From the NCBI RefSeq assembly GCF_021018805.1, contig NC_086259.1, positions 13,297,001 through 13,361,000 on the forward strand: DNA of 64,000 nucleotides. The letters run 5' to 3'. Made by a program: the position numbers and the translations under genes. The DNA is from Prinia subflava. Lineage: Eukaryota > Chordata > Aves > Passeriformes > Cisticolidae. A model generated the notes under the pieces. The model ran no database searches and was not told the origin of the DNA. It saw only the letters and a list, made by a program, of their open reading frames with translations. Positions 25,801-64,000 of this stretch are shown piece by piece (within the stretch, counting starts at the first letter, position 1; every line of letters begins with the position of its first letter).

Positions 25801-28800
25801 CTTGAGTTTTGTTTTGATTGTGGATCTCTTGAGGCGTTTGTGAATTTTGTAGGTTTGTCTTTTTAATCACGATCATATGTGAGGACTTGTATAGCACAGG
25901 GAAGAGGCTATAGACACTCATCATAGCACAGAGCAAAGCCCCATGCTAAAGTCATCCCTCTGCATTCAAAAATGTTGAGAAAAACAGGTAGCCATCTATT
26001 TTGAAACTTGATGAACGAGCTCAGGTTTCAGACACTGTTGTCTGTGTGCTCTGTGCTGATGCCGTTGCTGATGGTGAAGTGCGGTGCCACAGGAGATGGG
26101 CTTCCCTTGAGTCCTGCTGCTGGTCCTGCACCTGTGTGGAGAGATTCCCTCACTCAAGAAGTTGTAATTCCAAGTGAGCGCTGAGTTTAATTGCCTTTGT
26201 GACATTGTAAGACAAACAGGAACACCGTCTGAGATGTTTTCAGGTGTAATGTACTAGTGTTAGGCAGCTGAACAAGCTCCTTCTTGAGTAACATCTCCTA
26301 CTGCCACAGTTGGCTGGCAAGAGTCTGTCTACCTTCTTTCTAATTTTCCATTTTTATTCAATTAATAAAACACAGAGATGTTTATATTCCTGATAAAAAT
26401 ATTCAAGAATATAAAGATGGTAATATTTTTCTAGTTCTAGATATTTTTTTTCATTGTTATTCCTCCTATTCTTTGCATGACCTCTCAACTTCGTAGGGCA
26501 ATTCTACACTTTCTATTTTGTTATTGCACAGATCTCCTTGCTGCTTTGTACCTTGATAGGACCTGGGATTCTTGTTGAACCGCTCCCAGTTATATCATCA
26601 GGAGAAGGAAAATGAGTATGTGCCTGGGGAGAAAGACAGGATTGCTAGAGAAAGTAGCACTGTTGTTTACACTACTTTTGTGTTGCATTAAAAATTGCTG
26701 TCAAAAATGATCTGTGCGGTGGAGGCTGGCGATTGTAGGCGAAAGAGAACCTCATCCTAATCAAATTTACTGCAAAATTTTGGATCTAAAAATGTATTAT
26801 CTTATAGACTTACGCCATTAAAGTCTTTGTGACTTTGGAAAAAACCTACTAAACAGCATTCCCATCCCAACATGACACGGCAATGATTTTTAGAGTCTGA
26901 GAATGAGAAAGTAACTTGTGTAATTTAAGTTATTTTGGTTTCACTGTGACGGAGGGGAAAGACAGAACAAATAGTGTGGATAACTACTAATATTTTAATA
27001 ATTAGGTATGCTGTGTAAGTAGTATATAAATTATATATAGCTTGGGATGGTTGATAGATTGTGATTTTTTTTAAGTGTCCTACTTCACTAATTTTAATTG
27101 CACTTGGATTTGTTAAATCTTGGAAATGTCTCTGACATATTTTGTAAAATCTAAAATACACAGGAACACTGCAGTGAATTTTCCTGTTATGTTAGAAGTT
27201 AAGCCATGTGTAAGTACATTTTTAAATGAAATACTGAAATCTCATAGTGCATGAACTCACTGAGCATCCTGTGTTGAATTAGAAGAAACTAAAATTAAGC
27301 AGAGTCATGTTTCTTGCCAGCAGTGATGATCTCCATTTATACATGGAACAAGCAGTGCCACATAGCAGAGAGTTCAATTTTGGTGCTGCTGAGTGCCTGG
27401 CACAATATTCCTTCAGAAAATCTGAACAGTGGTATTTTTCTAGACATTTCCAGTGTGATAAAGCTGTGCTCCCTGTATGTTTCATGGTAAATTTTGCTTC
27501 TATTCACTGCAGATACCTGTGCTTTTCTTGCTGGCCCCATGCTGCAGATGTGTTTTGGAGGACTGCAGTTGGGTGTGGGATGTGGTGGTGCCTTTCAGTG
27601 CTGGAGATGATTTGATATTAACTGATAGTTTGATATTAAGTCTCCCATGCTTAATGGATGGTGTCCTGGCTGAAGTGAGCACTAGGAGGTGTTTGTATTT
27701 CTTCCCTTCAAGCCCTGTATGTCTGAGGAACACATTTCCAGTCTTCACTTGCCAGATTCAAACAGGCCCAGCAAGAGTCAAAGAGCATGCACCATCTGCC
27801 CCTGCTTATGTTAGAGAGGATCTGTGATTTTCCCAAGGAATGCTTCTTTCAGCAGTTTGAGTTTCTCCTGTCACAGCTAGAAGGAATAATGATATTTATC
27901 CAAAACAGCAAAATCCAATGTTCCTGGATGCCGTCTTAAGATTACTGTGAAAACTGTGTGAGTTTCACAAATCAAAGAGTCTAAACTAGTAAAATAACAC
28001 GGAAAAGGGTACTAGATCTTTGCATTGCGGGCACTACTATGCGGCAGAGACCTCTGGGTAAATATTTGCTTAAGGCTCACTCTGTAACACGGATTAAAGA
28101 CTCTGTTTGAACCTGGGCATTGCATCAAAGCGTGCTGATGGTGAGGTAGGGGAGACCCATTCCTGCCCCAGTGCTTGTTTCTGGAGAAGGGTGCTGCTGT
28201 GCATCTTCCATGGTGCACACAGCTCCAGGGAGACCCTTGTGGGCAAGTGGAGGTGCCCCTCTTGGTCTGCACTGTGCTTGGGCTCCAGCCTGGCGTGTTG
28301 ACTCCTGCTGCTGCTGGGGTGAGGCCCAGGTTCCTGCTTCTCCATCATGAAAGGAAGACAGTATTGCAGCTCTGCAAAATTTGATTTTGCTGGAGCAGGA
28401 AGCTACTTAAAAAACCCTGAAGTAATCTTTAAAATTGCTACTAGTCACGCAAGGAAGCAGAGATGAAGCCAGGCTTTGTATATTTTAATGACTTACTGCC
28501 ACTCAAATGCTGTTGGCTTGCAGGGTGGGGAAGAACTCTCCTAGCTTGACTCTCAAACCAGCTGAGCATGAGTATTGGCTACAAGTATGCAGCATGGTCA
28601 CAGTGCATGGGGGGATGTGATTTGACCCCTGTGAAGGCAGGTAGAGCAGCAGATCACCAAGCCCAGTGTTTGGCTGTATTAGCGCAGTTTTGTGTTCTGG
28701 CTATTGCTATGTGGTTTTCCCTTTTCAGCTTCAACATGGCTGTTGCTTTGAAAGTCTCTGATGCAACAACCGACTCTTAGGTCCTGTCAAACTCTAAAGC

Positions 28801-31404
28801 CTTCTGTTTTTTCTCTGTTTCTCCTGTTCAGTCAACAGGGAATTAAAAATGTTGCAGGATTTCCCACTCTAAACATGATGGTAAGGAAGTTGAGAAATGT
28901 ATGTTGTAGTTTGACAAGTGCAGCTGTCTTAGGCTAGGGAAATTTTGTATTGCTAAATCTTTAAGCTGAACAATGTATACAGCTATGGGATGAGACTCGT
29001 CAGACTGTCCTTTGCAGTGGACCTTTCTGTCTGTGTACAATGATGCACTCCTTGTCTCTCATGCAGCTTTGAAGTGATACTGACTGGTGAATCACCCTTC
29101 CTTGGGTTATCTTCCTCTCTGCCCTGAGTCTATTTTGGCCCCCTAGCAGTTTTGCCATCTGAAGCTCTCCAAGGAGGAAGCCAATTTCACAAATGCTCTT
29201 GGCTCTTTGTGCTTGATAGCTGATCTTTGGGCACCTGCCTTGCTGCTTTGAGGGGCACAGTATTGCACAGGCCAAGGTACATAGTGAAGCTGCTTATCTG
29301 CATGGCTTTAGCCAAAAAACCTGATGCTTTCTGAAAAACAAATCACGGGAGACCTACGGAAGCTTCCAAGACATGGTGGTGTCACATATACAAAGGAGGA
29401 GTGGATAGACTGAAATATTGCCCATGCTACACTGGTGTGTCCCCATCCTCAGGAATACAATAGTTGGCCATGGCTCTTCAATCTTTGGCCTGTCTATTTA
29501 AAGTCAGTCAGCAAGCACTGATGCTTGTGTCAGCAGAAACAATGATTTAGATTTTAAAAGTGCTAGGTAGTTTTGTTTCGTTTTCTCTTTCCAGAGAGAA
29601 TATGGCCAGGAGGGTTGTGCCAGGATACACCACCTCAGGAGTGCCTCAGATGTGTCCATGTTTTCAATAGGATTGTATTTAGCAAATTGTTTCTTAGAAT
29701 TGCTAGTAGAATTCTAAGAAACATTCAGATGCTTCACCTGGAGTTGTCAAAGAGTGATTTTTGTTAACTGTCCCTGCTGGATTCACTGAATCTACTGGAA
29801 ATCCAGCACTTGGAAATATTTTAATCAACGAGCAATGGACTTGAAATGGTCCCAGATTGTTCATTTCATTTTCTTCTTTCTTTCTGTGCCAGTGAAAAAG
29901 TACCCATTGCTGTCAACATCCAAGGCCTCAATATATTACTTGGCAACATTCACCTTCTCTTGACAGCTTGAATACTAAGATCAAGTATTAAAAGTATGGG
30001 CTGGCTGATGAAAATAATTAAGAGATTTCTCTCAGCCAGGAGAGTTTACTAACCTCATTTACTGCAGTAAATGGAAGAGACTTTCAGTCTCCTGTCGAAA
30101 AGAGACCATTGGTGCATGCACGTGTGCCCTTTTGTACTGATAATGAGCTACTGGAACACTCTTTGCTGGAATCCAGGCTGCAGCAAGGCAGGTGCTGGCT
30201 GCTGTCAAACCAGCCTGTGTCAGTCAGAGGTTGTCTGAGAGGAGAGGTAACAGTGGAGCAAGCACAGGCTGCCGGGGTCCTGGCCTGCCCTTCCTCTGCA
30301 GGGCCACTTCTCCAGACAGCCATCGAGTGAGGCAGAGCAAGGCTGGATTTCAGCAAAAAGGGGAGACTCTGAGATCAGGCTAAAATTCAAGGTGTAGGAG
30401 ATCCAAGAGGAAAGATGCTGAGAGTCAGTAGACGTGTAAGTGTAAGCAGGACTAACTGAGAAGCGGGAACCTGAAGGTGTGAGAGTGGGTGTATTTCTCT
30501 GCCCGTGTCCCTGTTTTGCAAACACCATCGCATCGGATATTGTACAAATGGTGTGTGGGAAACATTCAGCAGTGAGTGGTGCAGAGAGCTGGTGATGGAG
30601 AAGAGTTATGCTGCTTCCCTTCTAAACTAGATTGCAGGAAGGATGTGTGGGAGTCAGACAGTAACAGAGAGGAAAATCAAAAGCCACTCACTAAAGCAGG
30701 GCAGAGTGATGTGACATTAAGACTCTGTGAGCTTTTTGCATAAACCTGCCTCAAGGACGTAAGATTTTCATTTTCAAGCAAAATCCAGGCTACACTGGGA
30801 TCCCTGCACTGGCAGAGCTTGTGCACGGAGAGCTGCAAGGTGAGGTTTTCACCTCTGAGATTATAGCAATGCTCGTGTTGGCTGTTCCTATCTTTGCCAT
30901 CTGCCTCTGCAAAATAGCCTTTTGTCTCCTAACAATAATCTCTGTTCTCCTCCTGCTTTTCTCTTTGGATGTTCAATATGAAGCAATGTCTCATTACTCG
31001 TTGTACAATCAGCAGCATCTCCCCCGAGAGGGCGGCTCCTGCTTTGTGGGTCGTGCACTCCCCGTGCGTGCTGAACACTGCACCTCCATCTCCGTGTTAC
31101 AGTCTGCCAGCGTTCTTGGCAAAGTCAAACCCTGCCTCTGGGATTGCAGAAAGCTTTTAGGGCAGATGTAACTGGTGAGCACAACCAGCACTGTTCACAG
31201 CTCAGCCCTCTCAAGAGATACGTGAACCCTTAAAGTTGTGACCCGAGATTTCTGAGGACAAAAATTCTCCAGTGTAAAGTGCATCTCTGCCATCTTTCCA
31301 TCTGTCCTTGTTCCGAGGCTCTGCTTTTTCATGCAGCAGAGGTGCATTTGCGTGCATTTAATGTGTGTCTGTGAAATCATGTCTGGTGATCAAAGTGTAG
31401 TGCA
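25801..31404 (+). other. NUP93: NUP93 intron 3, continued; no gene seen
   Basis: No exon, RNA gene or recognisable transposon. A 14 bp perfect inverted repeat is at 29688-29723. The frame at 30821-31171 includes a hydrophobic run but has no splice context or family match. The stretch 28100-28350 is somewhat GC-rich but is not a CpG island. Confidence 0.7.
29688..29723. repeat. Perfect inverted repeat, 14 bp arms, 8 bp loop
   Basis: TGTTTCTTAGAATT at 29688-29701 and its exact reverse complement at 29710-29723 flank GCTAGTAG. In intron RNA this would form a short, stable hairpin. It is too short for a microRNA precursor unless the weak outer pairing extends it. Confidence 0.8.
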
Positions 31405-31417
31405 CCACTAGGTGGCA
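31405..31417 (+). promoter_or_regulatory. CTCF-like binding site
   Basis: CCACTAGGTGGCA matches the CTCF core (CCASYAGRKGGCR) at every position. A weaker look-alike lies about 380 bp upstream at 31022-31034, with about two mismatches. Binding is not shown by sequence alone. Confidence 0.5.
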
Positions 31418-34224
31418 ATGCGATAAATCCAGGGAATCCCGCAGCCAGCCGGACACACCTCACTTTCTTAATGAGTGCAATTCTGGCCACCAAAGCCTGG
31501 AGTGACACCCCCAGGAACTCTTATGTAGCCTAACTAAGTAGAAGCAGCTCGCACAAGCAGTAACAGGAGCTCCAGCATCAGTTACTGAAACTCCCTCTTC
31601 TGAGGTTTAACAATTAGCTTGTAATTAACTGAAGCACAAATTGTCAATGCCAGAGTCATGATGTTTAGCATAAGACATAGGGCAAGCTTTTAAAAATTTA
31701 TTTCTCCTTAGTGAGGCAATACAGATGTTATTTGGAATGTGTGAGGATTTTATTTTGCTAAAGAAGTAGTTTTTGAGATTGAAAAAGATAATTATCATCC
31801 TCTAATTGGCATTCAGTGTAATGTGATCCCTTAAACGGACCTAGTAGAACTCTCTGGGAGCTGGGCCATTTCATTAAGGTACTCAGCCTGGATTTACTGA
31901 CATCAAGGGAAGTTCAAGCGCATCTTAAATTACTCCGTTGATTGCCATCATTGGTGTGTATATTTCTAGGGCACACATCCCTGAAAGAAAAGAGGGGAAG
32001 AGCAAGGACAGTAAAGGTAGGACTTGTATCTCTTGGGGTTTTCAGGAGTGCAGTGCTCACAGAGCGAGCAGGGGGCCAGGCATCCAGGACCTCTGCAAGC
32101 TCACACCCTCCATCACATCCAGATAGCTGCAGGTCTGCGTCTTGGAGACAGTGGGCTGGTTTTGCCTGCAAAATTAGCAGTGTTGTTAGAATGCAGCTAA
32201 CACACTGTTCTCTGCAGCATCAGATACGAGTGTGTCTCTTCTGCTCGTGTATTTGTGTGTGCTTTGAAGGTCTAGAAGCATTGCTTGTTTTAATTCCAGG
32301 TAGTTTTTCTGCATTTTAGGTTGGGGTGGGGAACAAAAAAACCCAGAAAACTCGTTGCCCTCCCAAAGTCCTTCTACCCATGCAGACAGGGACAAGCCTT
32401 ACAAGGCACGTCTCCATCCCTCTCCTGCACAGAGCCAAGGCTGGGTCTTGGCCCAGTTAGGTGACTGCGGCAACCCTTGTCTCAGTGACAGCTGCTGTAA
32501 TAGTTGGTCCCCAGACGTGTGCAAGGATCTGGATTTAGCTTCCTTTTTTTCAGGTTGTAACTGTGATTTCTCTGTGGGCATTGTCTAAAAATAAAGCAGG
32601 ACCTGTCGGCTGGTGAATTGAAGACTAGGCTGGGTAGCAGTGACCGCTCTCCTCTGTGTGTAATTCAAGGGCTGTTTCTGGGGAGCTGCACTGCACATCT
32701 CTTGGAGGATGGTGGCTTGTTCTCTCTGTGGTGTACAGAAAGGGGTCACCTTCTTATTTCAAGCTGAAGGGGGTCACAGCCTGTCCCATGTACCTCAAAT
32801 GCTTGTTCTATTTCAGAAGGAGAGGGTGCAATGCCCTTTATTTCTCATGCTGGTGCTGGGGAGCAGGAAGCAGGCAGCACACCTATGTGACAGTGTCCTG
32901 CCAGTTTCCTTCAAACTGGGGAGATTTGAATTGCTCCTCATCTTCCAGAACTAAGTATAACTCTGTGATACTTGTGGTTGTATGTATTACTGCTGCGGGA
33001 CAGTTTCTAAGACCTACCATAAATACATTTTTCCAAAAGCCCAAATCTCTGTGTGTCACCACAGGAATTCTTTGCAGGAAGATGGGGAGACTAAAAGGCA
33101 CAAAATCATCCTGATTCCTGACAAATTCAGTTGGACACTGCTGCAACTGTGTTTTCTCTTTGTAAAAGCCTAAAGCATGATCCACTGAGTTCCCTCTCTC
33201 TCGGTTTGTTAGCAGCTTTTGGTTTTAGAGCTTCGGAGTGAGTATACAGACTTTTAAGATATTAGCACTTAATAGAGTTGATAATTTATAGCTGATTACT
33301 TCAGAGGGATACAAAAGCTTCTTTTTCTTTTTTATGACCTGAATAATGATTAAGTTGAAGTCTGGGCATACAAATCAACTTGGTTAATTTAACTGGTTAT
33401 CTAACAGTGAAAATTAAAAATAAAAATATGCATGTTAAAATGTGATAAACAAATCCTGATTGTTGTCTGTGTGTGTTACTGCTGTTTACCCCACAGCTAC
33501 TTGTTTAAAATTAAAACTTTATTTTTTATTTCCTAGTATAGGTCATAAAAGTAATCTTTAGGATAAGGAGCTAACAGCTCATCTAAATTTGTTTGTTCAC
33601 ACACACCTGACCTCTTTGAGATTTTCTCATCTACTGAAAATTAAAAATACAGTTCTTCCTTTTTACGCACTCTGGTTGTATTCATGGAGAGAAGCTGTAT
33701 GGTAAACTTTCTGTATGCTTTCTGACTGTTTAGTTATTTCCATCCTTCCTCAACTGACTATTTTAAGGCTCTTTTTCGCAGTTGTATCGGTCCTCCAAGA
33801 GCTTCACTTCTGCCTGAAGCTGCCAAGTCAAAGCCTGTTATATTTTTTTCAGGATATTCAAGTCCAACAATCTTATCTTGGCTTATCGCTCTTACCAGCT
33901 TTCATCCTAGCTCCCTCAAAGGGAGAGCAAGAGGAAGCAGATGCTGGGACACAGAGATAAAAGAGAATAGAAGCAGGACATTTCACTAGGATTTAATGCA
34001 TATTAAAAGAAGGGATTAATGCATTTTCATTTTCACGTTTCTCTGGATGGGCATCTTACTGTACCTTCAGTGAAATAAAGTGACCTTTAAACTTCTTGGG
34101 ACTGGACTGCAGAGAGAGCTCTGAGCACTTCTCAGAGCTGAAAGAGCTGAGTACTACAATATGTATCCGATGTTAGTGCAAGGCTGATTTTTTTGGCTGA
34201 AGCTCTGTTTCTCCTTTTTTGCAG
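31418..34224 (+). other. NUP93: NUP93 intron 3, 3' end
   Basis: No exon before 34225. The segment 31600-31960 looks like regulatory DNA, with GATAATTATC, a perfect 10 bp palindrome of paired GATA words, at 31787-31796, and taattaac near 31622. The open frames at 32656-33185, on both strands, show no family features. The intron ends in a strong pyrimidine tract and gcag at 34221-34224. Confidence 0.75.
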
Positions 34225-59895
<25,671 letters not shown>

Positions 59896-62800
59896 GTAAG
59901 AGTATAATCCTCACTGCCTGGCAAGTTTTCCTACATCCTATTCTGCTGGTTTCAAGAGATTGGGCTTCAAGTAACTGTGAATCTCTGATGGTCTTGGTTT
60001 TGGCTTGCTCAGTTACTTAGTCTTGGTCTACTGAGCTTGTCCAGCTACTTCATCTCAAGGATGGTCTCTGATGCCTTCAGCTTTGTGAAGAAAGGTTGGA
60101 ACTGGGTGATCTTTAAGGTCCCTTTCAGCCTAAGCCATTCTGAGTCTGTGATATTGCTTTAAATGACATTGGGCTAATGGAGATATTACATCTATATTCA
60201 CCTCCTAGCAAGAGAGAACTTGCTTCTTAGTGGAATTTTAGATTGTAAAGCAAATGAGCGAAGTGCAGTATCTCTAGGATGGTTGATGTTGCTGCCCTGA
60301 CAACTGAGCTGTTGCTTTTTGAAAACCTGATTGGCACTCCTTTCATTTCAATAAGTGTCCGCTTCTGGTGGAAAGGCCTTCCTTGACTCTTCCCCTCAGC
60401 TTGCTTCTGTAGTGATGCAGGCCAGCGTTTTCCAGGTGTTCTTGGGTGAAACACCAGGATGTTTGAGCACATCCCCTTGGTGAACACCAGAATCGTTCTG
60501 CTGCCCCTGCAGGGAGTGGGCAGCTTGCAGCAGTGCTTGGTCTGGCTGCTGTTGAAATGCATGACAGCAGTGGGTTTGACTTCATTGCTCGAGCTGGTGC
60601 AGAGGCATTTCCCCAAGCCACTGCTGGGAGCCTCCAGCAAGCTGCAGAACAGGGGATATTGAAATGGCACAGCCAAATCTGTGAGCACTCACCTGCCAGC
60701 ATGTGGGGCTGAGCAGAAGGGCTCACAGCCTAATTCCAGCCGGGTTTGGTCTCGTAACTCTTACTAAGTTAAAGCTTCTGTAGGCACTTGAAACCAAGGC
60801 CAAACCATTCATCCTGTCTTAACAGATTAGAAAATAAATATCAACTCCTTTTGAGAATGAAAAACCAACTTGGGCCATAGCCAGCTTTGTTCCAGGCTTT
60901 AGTCAGCTGCAGAAGTGCCTTTGATCTGTAAATTGTAATATTGGTAAAAGTCTTAGTAACATTTTTAAATTACATAGAAAAATAAAAGGCTCGGGTAATG
61001 GTACAGCTTTTGTCTTTGGGGCACAGCCTGCAAGAGCTAGGGGATCCTGCCTCACAGGAGTGCTTATACTCCAGAACAGCAGCACTGGAGAAGGGTACAC
61101 ACTGCTTGGGCTTCTCCCACCTTAAACTCTGCACGTGTGAAGAAGTCCCAGGCTAACACAATCTGTTACTTGCTGTGTGTCTTCACTAGGTTGGCACTGA
61201 GCAAAGAGTGCCTTAGCTCCTTGCTTTCCAGGTGAGCTGTTTGTTTTGATTTTGTGATTTCAGTCTTATGCTTCATGCAGAAGGATTTGTCATTTCCATA
61301 GGGGTGAAGTGCTGTCAGGTGTCAGCTCAGGATGAATACCATGGGCTGGTGGGGATGGGATTAGCAGCTTTGCTGGCAGAGGTTTGTGTGGAAGGAGGCC
61401 ACCAGGATATCACATCCACAATGTGCTCCATGTGAACAGTGCTTCATAAACGTGCTCTGCACTCTCATGCTGTCACAGTTGTGGAGATGAACTGATAATG
61501 TACCTTGCTAGAAATCCTTGAAAGTTTTTTTTTGTTTCAGGCTTCAAGTTTTGTTAATCAAACTCCAGGCTTTGTGATGGGATCTCATGGCAGCAGGGTG
61601 TCAGTGATGTTGGGTGCACGGGGTTTCTGAGTCACAGATCTCTGGCTGCCTTGTGCAGTACAACCTGTGCTTTGCCATCAGAGGGGACAGGTGTCCACTG
61701 CCTCTGCTGTCAGGGAGGGGATAAGAGAACAGCTTTGTGACTGGAGGGTCACAAGGGAGCATAAACCTGCTAATGTAGGATTACCAAGAGAAAAAACCTA
61801 CTGCCCTGTAGCTCTTGTCTGCCTAAAGATTTGCACGTGCAAAAAATGTACCAGGCATGGGCACATCCTAGGTAGGGTAAGAATGGCTTTAGCATGTGTT
61901 GCCCATTTGTCTTACCCTGAAGAATTTCTTCCAAGACTGCAGGAGCAGGGAATTTAGATTGTTTCAGTTGGGAAGCAACTCAGGCAATTTTGGTGTGAAG
62001 AAATGAGAGCATTACAAATGTGAGGAGGAAGCTGTTTCTTCAGCAAAGTCTCATTCACCTGGACAGAGATGGCAGACGTGAGCCTCAGCAAGCTGTGCAT
62101 GACAAGAATTTGTCTCCTGAACTTTCCTGGGAGAAGGGCAGCATTTCCCTATTCTCTGGGGAAATCAGGCCCTTTCAGAAGCTTTAACAATCTTGGCACA
62201 TTGCCCAGTTAGACAATACAAGTGAAAAATTACCTTTACTTGAATAGGAGTTTGAAATCCCTGGCTTTTCTTTGGATCCATCAGAACTGGCAGATTCAGA
62301 TCCCTCTGTTCATCAGAAGAAAAGATAGTTGCTGTTTGTAACTCTGAGGCTTATTCTACATAGCAGGGAACAGCGTCCCCCAGAGAGGAAATGAGAGTCC
62401 TTGAATTTGTCCTCTGGTGCCAAGAACTGCTCAGCCAACCGCGCTGAGCAGATCCTGCTGCCGTGGGTGGGACTTCAGGAACAGCATGGACCTGGCAGCA
62501 CGGGCAGGATGGAGAGGAGTAGCACTGCTAAACCCCCCCGAACCAAATACTGCTCTCTGCTAAACATCTCCTGTCCCACTTTGGAAGTGGGCTGGACTTA
62601 GAAAAGATCAGGTTTGGGGTCAGAGCTGGCATTTCTGTATTGTGTTTATTGCAGAACAAAATCACCCAAACTGTGTTTTGAGTATTTTTTCTTTTATGTA
62701 TATAATGAATTAGTTTTGAGAATGAGGGAACGAAGTCCTGTCCCACTTGGCCTGATCCATTTTGTCAGATTTCAGGCAGAGACTGCAGGGAGCCCAGCCT

Positions 62801-64000
62801 GCAGTGCTAGAAACCACGGCTGCAGTGACAGCCCTGACCCAGATGCTGTGAGTGCATGACAGCAATGTCATAGGCTCCTCGCCCTAGTCAGGGGTGGTGA
62901 ACTCTCTGGAGCAGCCCAAGGGCATTATCTTGGCAGAATTAGGTCAGGAATGGAATGGAATTACTTCTTTTTCTTTATTATCTATGGTCTTATTTAAAAT
63001 TGCAAGTAACTGTAACGTTCATTAAGTAATTACAGCCAATAGAACATCTAGACCTCCAGGCCGCTCTTAACCTCTGCAAACCTCTGTTTGTTCTTCCCAA
63101 AGTATTATTTTGATATTTAAAATTAGGCCAGCTCTGGTATGATTGCTGCTGTAAAGGTAAAGAGAACAGTGACTCACACTGCTCCTCAGCCCTTCTTAGT
63201 CGTGGTGAGAGTTTTTTCCTTCTAATACTTTAACTCCAAAGTCAGATACCTTTACATGCTTTTCTTTTTTTTTTTTTCATCTACCACCTGTTTTGACCTC
63301 CACTGAAAAGCAGCAGCTGAGACATAATTACACAGCCTCACTGTGTAACACATTTGGAGCAGGCTAGGAGACTGACTGGAACAGAATGAGTGATTTCCAG
63401 GCCACCTTGTCAAGTTGCCAGTCCACTGGTGGTAACTCACAGCTTGGGAGGGAAACTGTCCTGGGAGATGTTAGCAATTAGGTCAGTCTAGGGAAAACTC
63501 TCCCAGCTTTTCCATTATCAGCCTCTGAAGCTTCTCTGTGGCTATTGAATAACAGACTGGTTTAATACCACCCTGAAAAAGGGGTGGAATTGGCCAAAGA
63601 GGCATCAGGGATGGTGTTTGTGACAGTTCCCAGCCGTGGAATGGGCTTTGGTCAATTCTCAGTTTGTAAGTTCCTGCTATCAGATTAACCATCCATGTGC
63701 CAACAGCAACCTAAAAACCTTTGGCTTTCCCTGCAGTCAGTAGGTGAAAGCAGAATTTGAACAGTGGGATCTTCTAGTACAGTAATTTTGAGGGGCTTAA
63801 TATTTAAGAACAAACACCAGCTAGCAATCAAAGCAGTCTGAACAGTTTTCTACAAAGATTTGGTTTTTCTGTATTCTCTCTCCTACCAGTTATTGGAATG
63901 ACTTTCCTTTTACTTTAATACCAGTTTTAACAGATGAAACAAATTATTCCTGAATTCCATCAGCTGTTCTGTAGTCTTCTGGTGTGCAAGAAGGGGTTTG
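59896..64000 (+). other. NUP93: NUP93 intron 21, 5' part (at least 4105 bp)
   Basis: Starts with a good donor (gtaaga). I searched for the last coding exon, which should encode about 36 residues and a stop, and did not find it. A CR1 remnant lies near the start and a T-rich run at about 63265-63277. No other gene recognised. Confidence 0.85.
60094..60152 (+). mobile_element. CR1 LINE 3' fragment
   Basis: The stretch reads like the 3' end of a CR1 element: ggttggaactgggtgatctt, then aaggtccctttcagcc, then ccattct and a decayed copy of the terminal short repeat (ctgtgat). Sense orientation is plus. CR1 ends of this type are characteristic of birds and reptiles. The match is divergent and truncated, so the copy is old; the upstream limit is unclear. 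Confidence 0.75.

Noticed and set aside
30821..31171. 116-codon frame with a hydrophobic, membrane-like stretch
   Set aside because: No promoter, splice or family evidence; the hydrophobicity comes from a T-rich stretch.
32656..33185. Overlapping open frames on both strands
   Set aside because: No protein family recognised; several registers open at once suggests chance.
59896..64000. Search for the last NUP93 exon and a downstream microRNA (miR-138-2, near NUP93 in human from memory)
   Set aside because: Neither the C-terminal codons nor the microRNA sequence could be found; both probably lie beyond the window.

Overview
The window is a piece of a vertebrate nuclear genome, almost certainly a bird. 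The evidence is a spliced vertebrate gene with GT-AG introns, AT-leaning intron sequence with depleted CpG, few dispersed repeats, and one decayed 3' tail of a CR1-type LINE (about 60094-60152), the dominant retroposon of birds and reptiles. There is nothing bacterial: no operons, CRISPR or insertion sequences.

The only gene I can support is NUP93, on the plus strand. NUP93 is the linker nucleoporin of the inner ring of the nuclear pore complex. Eighteen consecutive coding exons lie between 34225 and 59895. All have AG acceptors and GT donors, and their phases join without a break. They total 2052 bp, or 684 codons. With the roughly 99 N-terminal and 36 C-terminal residues of the human protein as I remember it, this gives exactly the human length of 819, so residue numbers here follow human numbering and the exons correspond to human exons 4-21. 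The first coding exons (residues 1-99, the coiled-coil region that binds the NUP62 complex) and the last exon (about residues 784-819 and the stop) were not found and should lie outside the window.

Layout: 1-34224 is intron, the 3' part of an intron longer than 34 kb. I see no gene in it, but it holds several stretches that read like conserved regulatory DNA (dense TAAT/ATTA, MEF2, octamer and SOX-like cores), one good CTCF-like site, candidate recursive-splice points and some perfect inverted repeats. 34225-36133 holds the two exons for the NUP205/NUP188-binding helix and a possible internal translation start. 36134-42518 is a 6.4 kb intron. 42519-59895 holds a linker exon and 15 exons of the alpha-solenoid (Nic96 domain), separated by introns of 98 bp to 2.1 kb. 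59896-64000 is the start of the last intron, with the CR1 fragment.

I found no convincing new biological system. The most interesting points are exon 8, which is GC-rich and unusually diverged compared with its neighbours; competing tandem donor sites at exon 7; the possible shorter isoform starting in exon 5; and the regulatory-looking blocks and splice ratchet candidates in the long 5' intron. All comparisons with the human protein and with motif consensus sequences are from memory.
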